A stretch of DNA of 64,000 nucleotides from Streptomyces sp. NRRL S-244 (GTDB lineage: Bacteria > Actinomycetota > Actinomycetes > Streptomycetales > Streptomycetaceae), in contig NZ_JOCX01000022.1 of NCBI RefSeq assembly GCF_000717915.1, forward strand, positions 1 through 64,000, read 5' to 3'. Position 1 is the stretch's first letter. Every line of letters begins with the position of its first letter. The notes beneath the pieces were generated by a model that saw only the letters and a program-made list of their open reading frames with translations, ran no database searches and was not told the DNA's origin. Of this stretch, positions 24,630-32,579 are shown piece after piece. A program made the position numbers and the translations under genes.

Positions 24630-25193
24630 TCAGAACAGGGGCTGGGGCAGGACGCCCTCCAGGGCCAGCAGGGTGCGCTTGGTCTCCACCCCGCCGCCGA
24701 AGCCCCCGATTCCGCCGTCGTTCTCCACGACCCGGTGGCAGGCCACCACCAGCGGCAGCGGGTTCGACCCCATGGCGTTGCCCACGGCCTGGGCCGCGCC
24801 CGGCTGGCCGGCCCGGGCCGCGAGCTCCCCGTACCCGACGACCGCCCCGTACGGCACCGAGCGGTCCAGCTCCTGGAGCACCTGCCGGTTGAAGCCGGAG
24901 CTGAGCCGCCAGTCCAGCGGCAGCTCGAAGCGTTTGAGCGTGCCCCCGAAGTACGCCTTCAGCTGGCGTATCGGCTCGGCCAGCAGCACTTCCCGGCCCG
25001 GTGCCGGGTGCCAGGCGTCGGCGCCGAGCCGGGAGACGAGGGAGCCGATCATCTGGTCGACCCGGTCCGGCCCGGCATGGAACTCGACCCGGACCAGACC
25101 CTCCGGGGTCGCGGCCAGGAGCAGGGGGCCGATGTCGCTGGGGACGACGGTCCATTCGAGGTGCGGCCCGCGGGGCCGCTCGGTGCTGTCCAC
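24630..25193 (-). CDS. ogt: Methylated-DNA--protein-cysteine S-methyltransferase
   Basis: A 187-aa suicide repair protein that transfers alkyl groups from O6-alkylguanine to its own cysteine. The active site reads VVACHRVVENDGG, where PCHRVV is typical, so Ala replaces the usual Pro. The DNA-binding helix region RxGxPGAAQAVGNAMGSNP and the C-terminal GGFGGGVETKRTLLALEG are conserved. The N-terminal domain starts VVPSDIGPLLLAATPEGLVRVEFH. Start: GTG 25193 lies directly beside GGAGGG, too close for an SD, while TACCGT ends just upstream, so leaderless translation or a slightly later start is possible. Probably cotranscribed with or next to the GDPD gene. Confidence 0.9.
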   Translation of the reverse strand: MDSTERPRGPHLEWTVVPSDIGPLLLAATPEGLVRVEFHAGPDRVDQMIGSLVSRLGADAWHPAPGREVLLAEPIRQLKAYFGGTLKRFELPLDWRLSSGFNRQVLQELDRSVPYGAVVGYGELAARAGQPGAAQAVGNAMGSNPLPLVVACHRVVENDGGIGGFGGGVETKRTLLALEGVLPQPLF

Positions 25194-25224
25194 CCCTCCA
25201 CGGTACGGGCAGGGTCGGACACCC

Positions 25225-26169
25225 CTAGTACGCGAAGGATCCGAGCACCGCCTGGTACACGACGTCCGGGGCGTTGGTGATGATCCCGTCCACGCCCATC
25301 CCCTGCACCTTCCGGGCCGTCGCCGCGTCGTCGACGATCCAGGTGTCCACCTCCATCGCCTTGCCGTGGGCTCCCAGCAGGCCGTGCACCGCCGCCACCC
25401 AGTCGGCCGAGATCGTGGTGTGCCACGGGTTGATCCGGTCCGTGAACTGGGCGTACTTCGGCAGGTCGGCGACGGTCGGGGTGCCCAGGAAGGCCGTCAC
25501 GAGGTCCGGGCGCATGTCGTGCACGAGGCGTACGGAGTCGGCACTGAAGCTCTGTACGACCAAGCGGCGCTGCACGTGGTCCGTGTCGAGCCAGCCGGTC
25601 TCGTCCAGCACCTGGAGGGTCTGCTTCTCGATGCCGGGGTAGAGCTCGGGCTTCTTGACCTCCAGCAGCAGCCGCTGCCGGTTGCGCTGTACCCGGTCGA
25701 GGTACTCGCGCAGGGTCGGCACGCGCTCGCCCGCGAACTCCTCGCCGAACCAGCTGCCCGCGTCGAGCGTGGCGATCTCCGCCGCCGTGAAGTCCTTGAC
25801 CTTCCAGGGCCCCCGGTCCGGGAACGCCTGCTCGACGTCGGTGGTCCGGGCCAGGGTGTCGTCGTGGACCACGACCAGCTCGCCGTCCTTGGTGCGCTGG
25901 ACGTCGTTCTCGACCCAGTCGAAGCCCAGCCGCATCGCGAGGTCGATCGCCGCGAGCGTGTTCTCGGGGGCGTACGCCGAAGCCCCCCGGTGGGCGTACA
26001 CGACCGGGCCCAGCAGCCCCGGGGCGCCGGCGGGGCCCGCGGAGCCGAAGGGGGAGGAGGGGGAGGGGGCGGAGGGGCCGGTGGCGGCGGACGAGGCCGT
26101 TCCGCCCAGCAGGGTCAGGGTGAAGCCCAGGAATGCGGCGGCGGCCGCGGCGGCGGGTCGGACGTACAT
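25225..26169 (-). CDS. Glycerophosphodiester phosphodiesterase (secreted)
   Basis: A 314-aa protein starting at ATG 26169 with a signal peptide (MYVRPAAAAAAAFLGFTLTLLGG, cleavage after SSA or nearby) and a Ser/Pro/Gly-rich spacer. The GDPD fold begins with VVYAHRGASAYAPENTLAAI, where His-Arg and Glu-Asn are the catalytic and metal ligands. The general-acid region is VVHDDTLARTTD, and WVENDVQRTKDG carries the metal-binding acids. It hydrolyses glycerophosphodiesters to glycerol 3-phosphate and alcohols outside the cell, a phosphate-scavenging or lipid/teichoic-acid turnover role. No PhoP box was looked for in detail. Confidence 0.93.
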   Translation of the reverse strand: MYVRPAAAAAAAFLGFTLTLLGGTASSAATGPSAPSPSSPFGSAGPAGAPGLLGPVVYAHRGASAYAPENTLAAIDLAMRLGFDWVENDVQRTKDGELVVVHDDTLARTTDVEQAFPDRGPWKVKDFTAAEIATLDAGSWFGEEFAGERVPTLREYLDRVQRNRQRLLLEVKKPELYPGIEKQTLQVLDETGWLDTDHVQRRLVVQSFSADSVRLVHDMRPDLVTAFLGTPTVADLPKYAQFTDRINPWHTTISADWVAAVHGLLGAHGKAMEVDTWIVDDAATARKVQGMGVDGIITNAPDVVYQAVLGSFAY

Positions 26170-26408
26170 GTGCGTTCTCCTCGTTTCGGGAGCCCTGTTC
26201 CTGCGTCAGACGCGTGCGGACTGGCAGACGTTGCGGTGATGCACTACACGGGGGACCTCTACGGCGATCATGCGGTTGAAGATCACCGGGCCGCCACCGA
26301 ACTACGACAAACGGACCAGAAAGGAGGACTTCCGCCCCGTCCGCCGGACACGCCGGGCCGGAGCTGCCGGACCACCGCGGACCGCCGCGGACCCGCGCGG
26401 CTGCGTGA

Positions 26409-26431
26409 GTGTCAGTGGGGGGTCGTACGGT
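26409..26431 (+). promoter_or_regulatory. RecA-NDp/PafBC-type DNA-damage promoter of uvrB
   Basis: GTGTCAGTG (26409-26417), exactly 8 nt, then TACGGT (26426-26431), matching TTGTCRGTG-N8-TAnnnT except for the first base. The -10 box ends 6 nt before ATG 26438, so the mRNA should be leaderless. Confidence 0.7.
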
Positions 26432-26437
26432 GGACTC

Positions 26438-28606
26438 ATGCGGCCCGTATCGAAGATCGAACGCACGGTGGCGCCTTTCGAGGTCGTCAGCCCCTACCAG
26501 CCCAGCGGCGACCAGCCGGCGGCCATCGCCGAGCTGGAAAAGCGCATCCGTGCAGGTGAGAAGGATGTCGTCCTGCTGGGTGCGACCGGCACCGGCAAGT
26601 CGGCGACCACCGCCTGGATGATCGAGAAGCTCCAGCGCCCGACCCTGGTGATGGCGCCGAACAAGACGCTCGCCGCCCAGCTGGCGAACGAGTTCCGCGA
26701 GCTCCTGCCGAACAACGCCGTCGAGTACTTCGTCTCGTACTACGACTACTACCAGCCCGAGGCGTACGTACCGCAGTCGGACACCTACATCGAGAAGGAC
26801 TCCTCGATCAACGAGGAGGTGGAGCGGCTGCGCCACTCCGCGACCAACTCGCTCCTCACCCGGCGCGATGTGATCGTCGTCGCCTCCGTGTCCTGCATCT
26901 ACGGCCTCGGCACCCCGCAGGAGTACGTCGACCGGATGGTCCCCCTCAAGGTCGGCGAGGAGATGGACCGGGACCAGCTGCTGCGCCGCTTCGTCGACAT
27001 CCAGTACACGCGCAACGACGTGGCCTTCACCCGCGGCACCTTCCGCGTGCGCGGCGACACCATCGAGATCTTCCCGGTCTACGAGGAACTGGCCGTCCGC
27101 ATCGAGATGTTCGGCGACGAGATCGAGGCCCTCTCCACGCTGCACCCGCTGACCGGCGAGGTCATCAGCGAGGACCGCGAGCTGTACGTCTTCCCCGCCA
27201 GCCACTACGTCGCCGGCCCCGAGCGCATGGAGAAGGCGGTCCGCGGGATCGAGGCGGAGCTGGCCGAGCGCCTCGCCGAGCTGGAGAAGCAGGGCAAGAT
27301 GCTGGAGGCCCAGCGGCTGCGCATGCGCACCACGTACGACCTGGAGATGATGCGCCAGATCGGGTCCTGCTCCGGCATCGAGAACTACTCGCTGCACATG
27401 GACGACCGCGAGCGCGGCTCCGCGCCCAACACCCTCATCGACTACTTCCCCGAGGACTTCCTCCTCGTCATCGACGAGTCGCACGTCACCGTGCCGCAGA
27501 TCGGCGCGATGTACGAGGGCGACGCCTCGCGCAAGCGGACCCTGGTCGACCACGGCTTCCGGCTGCCCTCCGCGCTCGACAACCGGCCGCTGAAGTGGGA
27601 GGAGTTCCAGGAGCGGATCGGCCAGACGGTCTACCTGTCGGCGACCCCCGGCAAGTACGAGCTCTCCCGCGGCGACGGATTCGTCGAGCAGATCATCCGC
27701 CCCACCGGCCTCATCGACCCCGAGGTCGTGGTCAAGCCCACCGAGGGGCAGATCGACGACCTGGTCCACGAGATCCGGCAGCGGGTGGAGAAGGACGAGC
27801 GCGTCCTGGTCACCACCCTCACCAAGAAGATGGCCGAGGACCTCACGGACTACTTCCTGGAGCTCGGCATCCAGGTGCGCTACCTGCACAGCGACGTCGA
27901 CACGCTGCGCCGCATCGAGCTGCTGCGCGAGCTGCGCGCCGGCGAGTACGACGTCCTGGTCGGCATCAACCTGCTGCGCGAGGGCCTCGACCTGCCCGAG
28001 GTCTCGCTGGTGGCGATCCTCGACGCCGACAAGCAGGGCTTCCTGCGCTCCGGGACCTCCCTGATCCAGACCATCGGCCGCGCGGCGCGCAACGTCTCGG
28101 GCCAGGTCCACATGTACGCGGACAGCATCACCCCGGCCATGGCCCAGGCGATCGACGAGACCAACCGGCGCCGGGAGAAGCAGGTCGCGTACAACACGGC
28201 GAACGGGATCGACCCGCAGCCGCTGCGCAAGAAGATCAACGACATCGTCGCCACCATCGCCCGCGAGGAGCTGGACACCGAACAGCTGCTCGGCACCGGG
28301 TACCGCCAGGGGAAGGACGGCAAGGGCGCCAAGGCTCCCGTGCCCGCGCTCGGCGTGGTCAAGGCGGGCCAGGTCACCGTGGGCGGCAAGGCGGTCAAGG
28401 GCGCCAAGGCGGCCAAGGCCGCTAAGGACGCCGCCGTGCTGACGGACCGTCCGGCCGAGGAACTGGCGGCGCTCATCGAGCAGATGACCGAGCGGATGCG
28501 CGGAGCGGCCGCCGAGCTCCAGTTCGAGGTCGCGGCCCGGATCCGCGACGAGGTGGGCGAGCTGAAGAAGGAGCTGCGACAGATGAGGGAAGCGGGCCTC
28601 GCCTGA
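26438..28606 (+). CDS. uvrB: Excinuclease ABC subunit B
   Basis: A 722-aa protein starting at ATG 26438 ([30 protein letters not shown]). Walker A is [14 protein letters not shown] near residue 50, the beta-hairpin region [25 protein letters not shown] near 105, and motif II is [11 protein letters not shown]. The C-terminal UVR motif ([31 protein letters not shown], residues 680-710) contacts UvrC. A Lys/Ala-rich insert (residues about 630-670, [27 protein letters not shown]) precedes it. UvrB verifies DNA damage after UvrA loading in nucleotide excision repair. No SD; leaderless from a damage-type promoter. Confidence 0.97.
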   Translation: MRPVSKIERTVAPFEVVSPYQPSGDQPAAIAELEKRIRAGEKDVVLLGATGTGKSATTAWMIEKLQRPTLVMAPNKTLAAQLANEFRELLPNNAVEYFVSYYDYYQPEAYVPQSDTYIEKDSSINEEVERLRHSATNSLLTRRDVIVVASVSCIYGLGTPQEYVDRMVPLKVGEEMDRDQLLRRFVDIQYTRNDVAFTRGTFRVRGDTIEIFPVYEELAVRIEMFGDEIEALSTLHPLTGEVISEDRELYVFPASHYVAGPERMEKAVRGIEAELAERLAELEKQGKMLEAQRLRMRTTYDLEMMRQIGSCSGIENYSLHMDDRERGSAPNTLIDYFPEDFLLVIDESHVTVPQIGAMYEGDASRKRTLVDHGFRLPSALDNRPLKWEEFQERIGQTVYLSATPGKYELSRGDGFVEQIIRPTGLIDPEVVVKPTEGQIDDLVHEIRQRVEKDERVLVTTLTKKMAEDLTDYFLELGIQVRYLHSDVDTLRRIELLRELRAGEYDVLVGINLLREGLDLPEVSLVAILDADKQGFLRSGTSLIQTIGRAARNVSGQVHMYADSITPAMAQAIDETNRRREKQVAYNTANGIDPQPLRKKINDIVATIAREELDTEQLLGTGYRQGKDGKGAKAPVPALGVVKAGQVTVGGKAVKGAKAAKAAKDAAVLTDRPAEELAALIEQMTERMRGAAAELQFEVAARIRDEVGELKKELRQMREAGLA

Positions 28607-28692
28607 CCCGGAGCCGGTCAGTAGGGTTGGCGGCAGCCGCAGGTACACATGCGCACCCACATCGGGGGCGGGCTAGGGAGAGGGGACAGCGC

Positions 28693-29271
28693 GTGACGGT
28701 CAACATGACCAAGGGTCAGGCCATCAGTCTGCAGAAGCAGGACGGGGGCACGCTGACCGCGGTCCGGATGGGCCTCGGCTGGCAGGCCGCCAAGCGCCGC
28801 GGACTGTTCGGCTCGCGGACCCGGGAGATCGACCTGGACGCGTCGGCGGTGCTCTTCGCCGACAAGCAGCCGGTGGACGTGGTGTTCTTCCGCCACCTGC
28901 AGAGCGACGACGGCTCGGTCCGGCACACCGGTGACAACCTCGTCGGCGGCGCCGGCCAGGGCGGGGACGACGAGTCGATCCTCGTCGACCTCCAGCGCGT
29001 GCCGGTGCACATCGACCAGATCGTCTTCACGGTGAACTCGTTCACCGGCCAGACGTTCCAGGAGGTGCAGAACGCGTTCTGCCGCATCGTCGACGAGACC
29101 AACGGCCAGGAGCTGGCGCGCTACACGCTGGACGGCGGCGGTCAGTACACCGCGCAGATCATGGCGAAGGTGTCGCGCGTCGGCAGCGGCTGGCAGATGA
29201 CGGCCCTCGGCAACCCGGCCAACGGCCGGACCTTCCAGGACCTGATGCCGTCGATCCTGCCGCACCTGTAA
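28693..29271 (+). CDS. TerD family protein
   Basis: A 192-aa protein from GTG 28693. It opens VTVNMTKGQAISLQKQDGGTLTAVRMGLGWQ, the standard TerD-fold start, with DLDASAVLFADKQPVDVVFF and acidic metal-binding residues, and ends LGNPANGRTFQDLMPSILPHL. TerD proteins are Ca2+-binding stress proteins linked to tellurite resistance and to membrane-associated stress complexes. A TAGGGT box lies at 28621-28626, giving a leader of about 60 nt with GAGAGGGG before the start. The next gene also carries a TerD-like domain and is probably cotranscribed. Confidence 0.92.
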   Translation: MTVNMTKGQAISLQKQDGGTLTAVRMGLGWQAAKRRGLFGSRTREIDLDASAVLFADKQPVDVVFFRHLQSDDGSVRHTGDNLVGGAGQGGDDESILVDLQRVPVHIDQIVFTVNSFTGQTFQEVQNAFCRIVDETNGQELARYTLDGGGQYTAQIMAKVSRVGSGWQMTALGNPANGRTFQDLMPSILPHL

Positions 29272-29307
29272 GCGGCGCCGGAACAGAACACGGGGGAGGG
29301 CTGCACG

Positions 29308-31347
29308 ATGACGGCCGAACTGGTCCGGGGGCAGAACCACCCCCTGTCCCGGACGCGGGTGGAGATCAGGGTCTCGGCGGGCACGCCCGTGCTGGCCCTG
29401 GCCTCGGCCTGCGATGACGCCGGCCGGCTGGCCGGCCCCGAGTCGGTGGCCCACCCCGGCGCCCGGAGCCTGCCCGGACTGGAGGTGCCGGGGGCTGTGG
29501 CGGGCGAGCACCGCTTCGCCGTCGACCTCGACGCCGTCGCGCCCGCCGTGCACCGGCTCGGGGTGGTCCTCGTCCTGCCGCCCGGCGGCCCGGCGCGGTT
29601 CGGCGCGGCCCCCGCGTCGTACGTGGCCGTGGCCGACCCGGAGGGCGCCGAACTCGCCGGGTACACGCTGACCGGGCTGGACGCCGAGACCGCCGTCCTG
29701 GCCCTGGAGCTCTACCGGCGCCAGGGCGCCTGGAAGGTCCGCGCGGTGGGCCAGGGGTATGCCGACGGGCTCGGCGCGCTGCTGGCCGACGCCGGGCTGG
29801 GCGCACCGGCCGCCGTCGCCCTGGCCGTCGCCGTCGTGGGAGCGGCCGCGCGGGACGAGGCCACGCGCGCGACCGCGCCCGTGCCCACCGGCGCCGTCCC
29901 CGGGGTCCCGCTCGGCCTTCCGCAGCCGCAGGACGGGCCCGCCCCGGCGGCTCCCGGGCAGCCGGAGCCGGTCCCGGTCTCCGGAGCCCCGTACGCCGGT
30001 ACGCCGGGCCCCGCGTCCGGGGACGCCGGCGACGGCCCGCCGACCCTGAACGAACCCGCACTCGACGCACCGACACTCAACGCACCGACACTCGACGCAC
30101 CGACACTCGACGCACCGACACTCAACTACGTGCACCCGCGGCGGCGGCGCAGCACCACCGAGCCGCCCGAACCGGCGCCGCGGCCCGCCGAGCCCGCGCA
30201 GCCCGGCCGGCCCCCCGCCCCGGTCGCGGGCGACGCGAGCGGCTGGTCCCTGGAGGAACGGCTCTACAACCAGGTCTGGGGCATGTTCGAGGACCTGGCC
30301 CGGTCGGTGGCCGCCTACCGCAGCGCCTGCGACTTCGCCGAGTCCCGGATGGACCGCGAGCTCGACGAGGCGCTGTCCGACCCCCGCCACCGCCTCGCGG
30401 GCTCCGGCAACGCCGCCCGCGACGCGGCCCGCGCCCGCCACGACGAGCTCGTCGCCCAGGCCAAGGCCGTGCTCGACCGGGACCTCGCCCAGCTGATCGC
30501 CGAGTCCGAGGTGGTCGAGCCCGCGCTGCCGGCCCCGTACGCCCGCTGGGCCAACCCCGTCTGGCACGGGCACGGGGTTCCCGAGGAGCCCCCGATGGCC
30601 CTGCGCCTCGGCGACCTGCACCTGCCCGAGCGGCCCGACCTGCGCATCCCCATGCTGGTGCGGGCCCCGCTGGAGCGCGGGCTGTGGATCGACAACGGCC
30701 GCACCGGCTCCGAGGCCGCGATGACCATGGACACCGACCGGCTGCGCCGGGCCGCCATGGACATGGCCGTCGCCCACGCGGTCCGGCTGCTCGCGGTCCA
30801 CCCCGGCGACCGGTTCTCCGTGCACGTCATCGACGCGGCCGGGGCGGGGGCCGCCTCCCTGGCGCCGCTCGTCGCGGCCGGGGTGCTGGCCGGGCCGCCC
30901 GCCGCCGGGGCCTCCGGGGTCACCCGGACCCTGGAGGCGCTGACCCGCCGGGTGGACCTCGTACAGATGGCCGTGCGGGCCGGAGCCCCCGAGGACCTGC
31001 CGCCCGATGTGGACCTCGCCGACCAGCTGCTGATCGTGCACGACTTCCCGCACGGGTTCGACGACCGGGCCGTCACCCGCCTGCGCTACCTGGCCGACGA
31101 GGGTCCGGCGGTCGGCGTGCACCTGCTGATGGTGGCGGACCGGGACGAGGCCTCGGCGTACGGGCCGCTGCTGGATCCGCTGTGGCGCTCGCTGATGCGG
31201 CTCTCGCCGGTGCCGGACAACCACCTCGCCGATCCGTGGGTCGGCCACGCCTGGACCTTCGAGCCGGACCTGCCGCCGGCGGGCAGCCGGGTCCTGGACC
31301 GGACCCTGGAACGGATCGCCGCCACCCGGCGCGATGCCCGCCCATGA
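29308..31347 (+). CDS. TerD-domain protein with degenerate FtsK/HerA-like C-terminal region
   Basis: A 679-aa protein from ATG 29308, with GGGGGAGGG upstream. Residues 1-175 form a TerD-like domain (LVRGQNHPLSRTRVEIRVSAG, then GYTLTGLDAETAVLALELYRRQGAWKVRAVGQGYADGL). Residues 180-330 are a disordered Pro/Ala linker with DAPTL tandem repeats. From 330 to the end is an alpha/beta region: ELDEALSDPRHRLAGSGNAARDAARARHDELVAQ, a long helix, then LRIPMLVRAPLERGLWIDNGRTGSEAAM and LLIVHDFPHGFDDRAVTRLRYLADEGPAVGVHLLMVADR. The last part recalls FtsK/HerA ATPases, but the P-loop Lys is not present, so activity is doubtful. TerD domains fused to FtsK-like modules are known in stress-response systems. Confidence 0.75.
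   Translation: MTAELVRGQNHPLSRTRVEIRVSAGTPVLALASACDDAGRLAGPESVAHPGARSLPGLEVPGAVAGEHRFAVDLDAVAPAVHRLGVVLVLPPGGPARFGAAPASYVAVADPEGAELAGYTLTGLDAETAVLALELYRRQGAWKVRAVGQGYADGLGALLADAGLGAPAAVALAVAVVGAAARDEATRATAPVPTGAVPGVPLGLPQPQDGPAPAAPGQPEPVPVSGAPYAGTPGPASGDAGDGPPTLNEPALDAPTLNAPTLDAPTLDAPTLNYVHPRRRRSTTEPPEPAPRPAEPAQPGRPPAPVAGDASGWSLEERLYNQVWGMFEDLARSVAAYRSACDFAESRMDRELDEALSDPRHRLAGSGNAARDAARARHDELVAQAKAVLDRDLAQLIAESEVVEPALPAPYARWANPVWHGHGVPEEPPMALRLGDLHLPERPDLRIPMLVRAPLERGLWIDNGRTGSEAAMTMDTDRLRRAAMDMAVAHAVRLLAVHPGDRFSVHVIDAAGAGAASLAPLVAAGVLAGPPAAGASGVTRTLEALTRRVDLVQMAVRAGAPEDLPPDVDLADQLLIVHDFPHGFDDRAVTRLRYLADEGPAVGVHLLMVADRDEASAYGPLLDPLWRSLMRLSPVPDNHLADPWVGHAWTFEPDLPPAGSRVLDRTLERIAATRRDARP
30061..30120 (+). 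repeat. 15-bp in-frame tandem repeat (4 units)
   Basis: Four units of CTCrACGCACCGACA encode L(D/N)APT repeated. A degenerate copy precedes at 30046-30060 and a fragment follows at 30121. The units differ only at one base, so the array is probably young and length-variable. Confidence 0.85.
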
Positions 31348-31365
31348 CCGTCCCTTGGTCTTCTC

Positions 31366-31395
31366 TTTACCTTTCCCCGGTCTGACGGGTACCCT
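31366..31395 (+). promoter_or_regulatory. Candidate promoter of the terC riboswitch transcript
   Basis: TTTACC (31366-31371), 18 bp, TACCCT (31390-31395). The predicted start near 31402 coincides with the first base of the riboswitch stem. The -35 match is modest. Confidence 0.4.
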
Positions 31396-31401
31396 GGGCA
31401 C

Positions 31402-31556
31402 GCGGAGGGGAGTATTCCTGCTTTCCTGCTACGGCGTACCCGTCAATACGGACCAGTCGGTCCCGGGGCGCCGGCCCACGGCCTCCAGGCCGCCCGGGTG
31501 GAAGAGACCTCCGGCAGCGATGACGCTGACATGTGTGCTGAGCCATCTGCCGGAGG
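31402..31556 (+). promoter_or_regulatory. yybP-ykoY family (Mn2+) riboswitch, translational type
   Basis: The conserved family sequences are present: GGAGGGGAGTA at 31404-31413 region and GAAGAGACCTCC at 31501-31512, enclosing a helical insertion with GTCAATACGGAC. P1 pairs CGGAGG (31403-31408) with CCTCCG (31508-31513). Alternative pairing: CCTCCGGCAG (31508-31517) is a perfect complement of CTGCCGGAGG (31547-31556), which contains the terC SD GGAGG. In the Mn2+-bound form P1 would release the SD. The class (Rfam yybP-ykoY) is known to control TerC/manganese exporters. Confidence 0.85.
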
Positions 31557-31566
31557 CGAATAAGCA

Positions 31567-32550
31567 GTGGATGTTTCGTGGACCCTCTGGGTGCTGACCA
31601 TTCTCGGTCTGTGCATCCTGATCGGCGCCGATTTCTTCATCGGCCGTAAACCGCACGACGTATCGATCAAGGAAGCGGGCATCTGGACGGTCGTCTGGAT
31701 CGTGCTCGCCGCGCTCTTCGGCCTCGGCCTGTGGTTCTTCGGCAACGGCCAGGCCTCGCAGGAGTTCTTCGCGGGCTTCATCACCGAGAAGTCCCTGAGC
31801 GTGGACAACCTCTTCGTCTTCGTCCTGATCATGGCGAAGTTCGCGGTGCCCTCCCACCTCCAGCAGCGCGTCCTGCTGGTCGGCGTGCTGATCGCCCTGG
31901 TGCTGCGCGCGATCTTCATCGCCGCCGGCGCGGCGATCATCGCCAGCTTCTCGTGGGTCTTCTACATCTTCGGCGCCTTCCTGATCTACACCGCCTGGAA
32001 GCTGATCCAGGAGGCGCGCAAGGACGAGGACGAGGAGGAGTTCGAGGAGAACCGCCTCCTCAAGTCCGTCGAGAAGAAGTTCGGCGTCGCCGACAAGTAC
32101 CACGGCACCAAGCTGTTCATCGAGAACAACGGCAAGCGCGTCCTGACCCCGTTGATGGTCGTCATGCTCGCCATCGGCACCACCGACGTGCTGTTCGCCC
32201 TGGACTCGATCCCCGCGATCTTCGGCCTCACCCAGGACCCGTACATCGTGTTCACGGCCAACGCCTTCGCCCTCATGGGCCTGCGCCAGCTGTACTTCCT
32301 CATCGGCGGCCTGCTCAAGAAGCTGGTCCACCTCAGCTACGGCCTGTCGATCATCCTCGGCTTCATCGGCGTCAAGCTGGTGCTGCACGCCCTGCACGAG
32401 TCCGGGCTGGACGTCCCCGTCGTCTCGATCCCCGTCTCCCTGGGCGTCATCTGCGGTGTCCTCGTGATCACCACGATCACCAGCCTGATCGCCTCGAAGA
32501 AGCAGGCGGCCGCCGAGGCCGCCGCCCGCCCGGAGAGCATCGACGCGTAG
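31567..32550 (+). CDS. TerC family integral membrane protein
   Basis: A 327-aa protein from GTG 31567 with GGAGG 10 nt upstream. About nine hydrophobic segments are visible (VSWTLWVLTILGLCILIGADFFIG, VWIVLAALFGLGLWFF, and others). The family motif EKSLSVDNLFVF near residue 77 and TTDVLFALDSIPAIFGLTQDPYIVFTANAFALMGLRQLYFLI near 206-247 are strongly conserved. TerC/Alx proteins are implicated in manganese export and metalation of exported proteins. The Mn2+ riboswitch just upstream supports that role here. The C terminus is an Ala-rich cytosolic tail. Confidence 0.95.
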   Translation: MDVSWTLWVLTILGLCILIGADFFIGRKPHDVSIKEAGIWTVVWIVLAALFGLGLWFFGNGQASQEFFAGFITEKSLSVDNLFVFVLIMAKFAVPSHLQQRVLLVGVLIALVLRAIFIAAGAAIIASFSWVFYIFGAFLIYTAWKLIQEARKDEDEEEFEENRLLKSVEKKFGVADKYHGTKLFIENNGKRVLTPLMVVMLAIGTTDVLFALDSIPAIFGLTQDPYIVFTANAFALMGLRQLYFLIGGLLKKLVHLSYGLSIILGFIGVKLVLHALHESGLDVPVVSIPVSLGVICGVLVITTITSLIASKKQAAAEAAARPESIDA

Positions 32551-32579
32551 GGACCAGCGTGACCGGCGGCCCCCGGGGG

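Noticed and set aside
25194..25224. Possible damage promoter upstream of ogt (GTGTCCGAC, 8 nt, TACCGT)
   Set aside because: Only about five of nine upstream bases match. The TACCGT may still be a -10, but regulation by DNA damage is not supported.
26170..26437. A LexA box between the GDPD gene and uvrB
   Set aside because: GAACTACGACAAAC looked possible but has no inverted GAAC-N4-GTTC symmetry.
25049..28660. A 1203-codon minus-strand frame across uvrB
   Set aside because: It is antisense to uvrB, whose motifs are unambiguous, and its composition (Val/Leu/Asp/Gly/Arg) is a shadow pattern.
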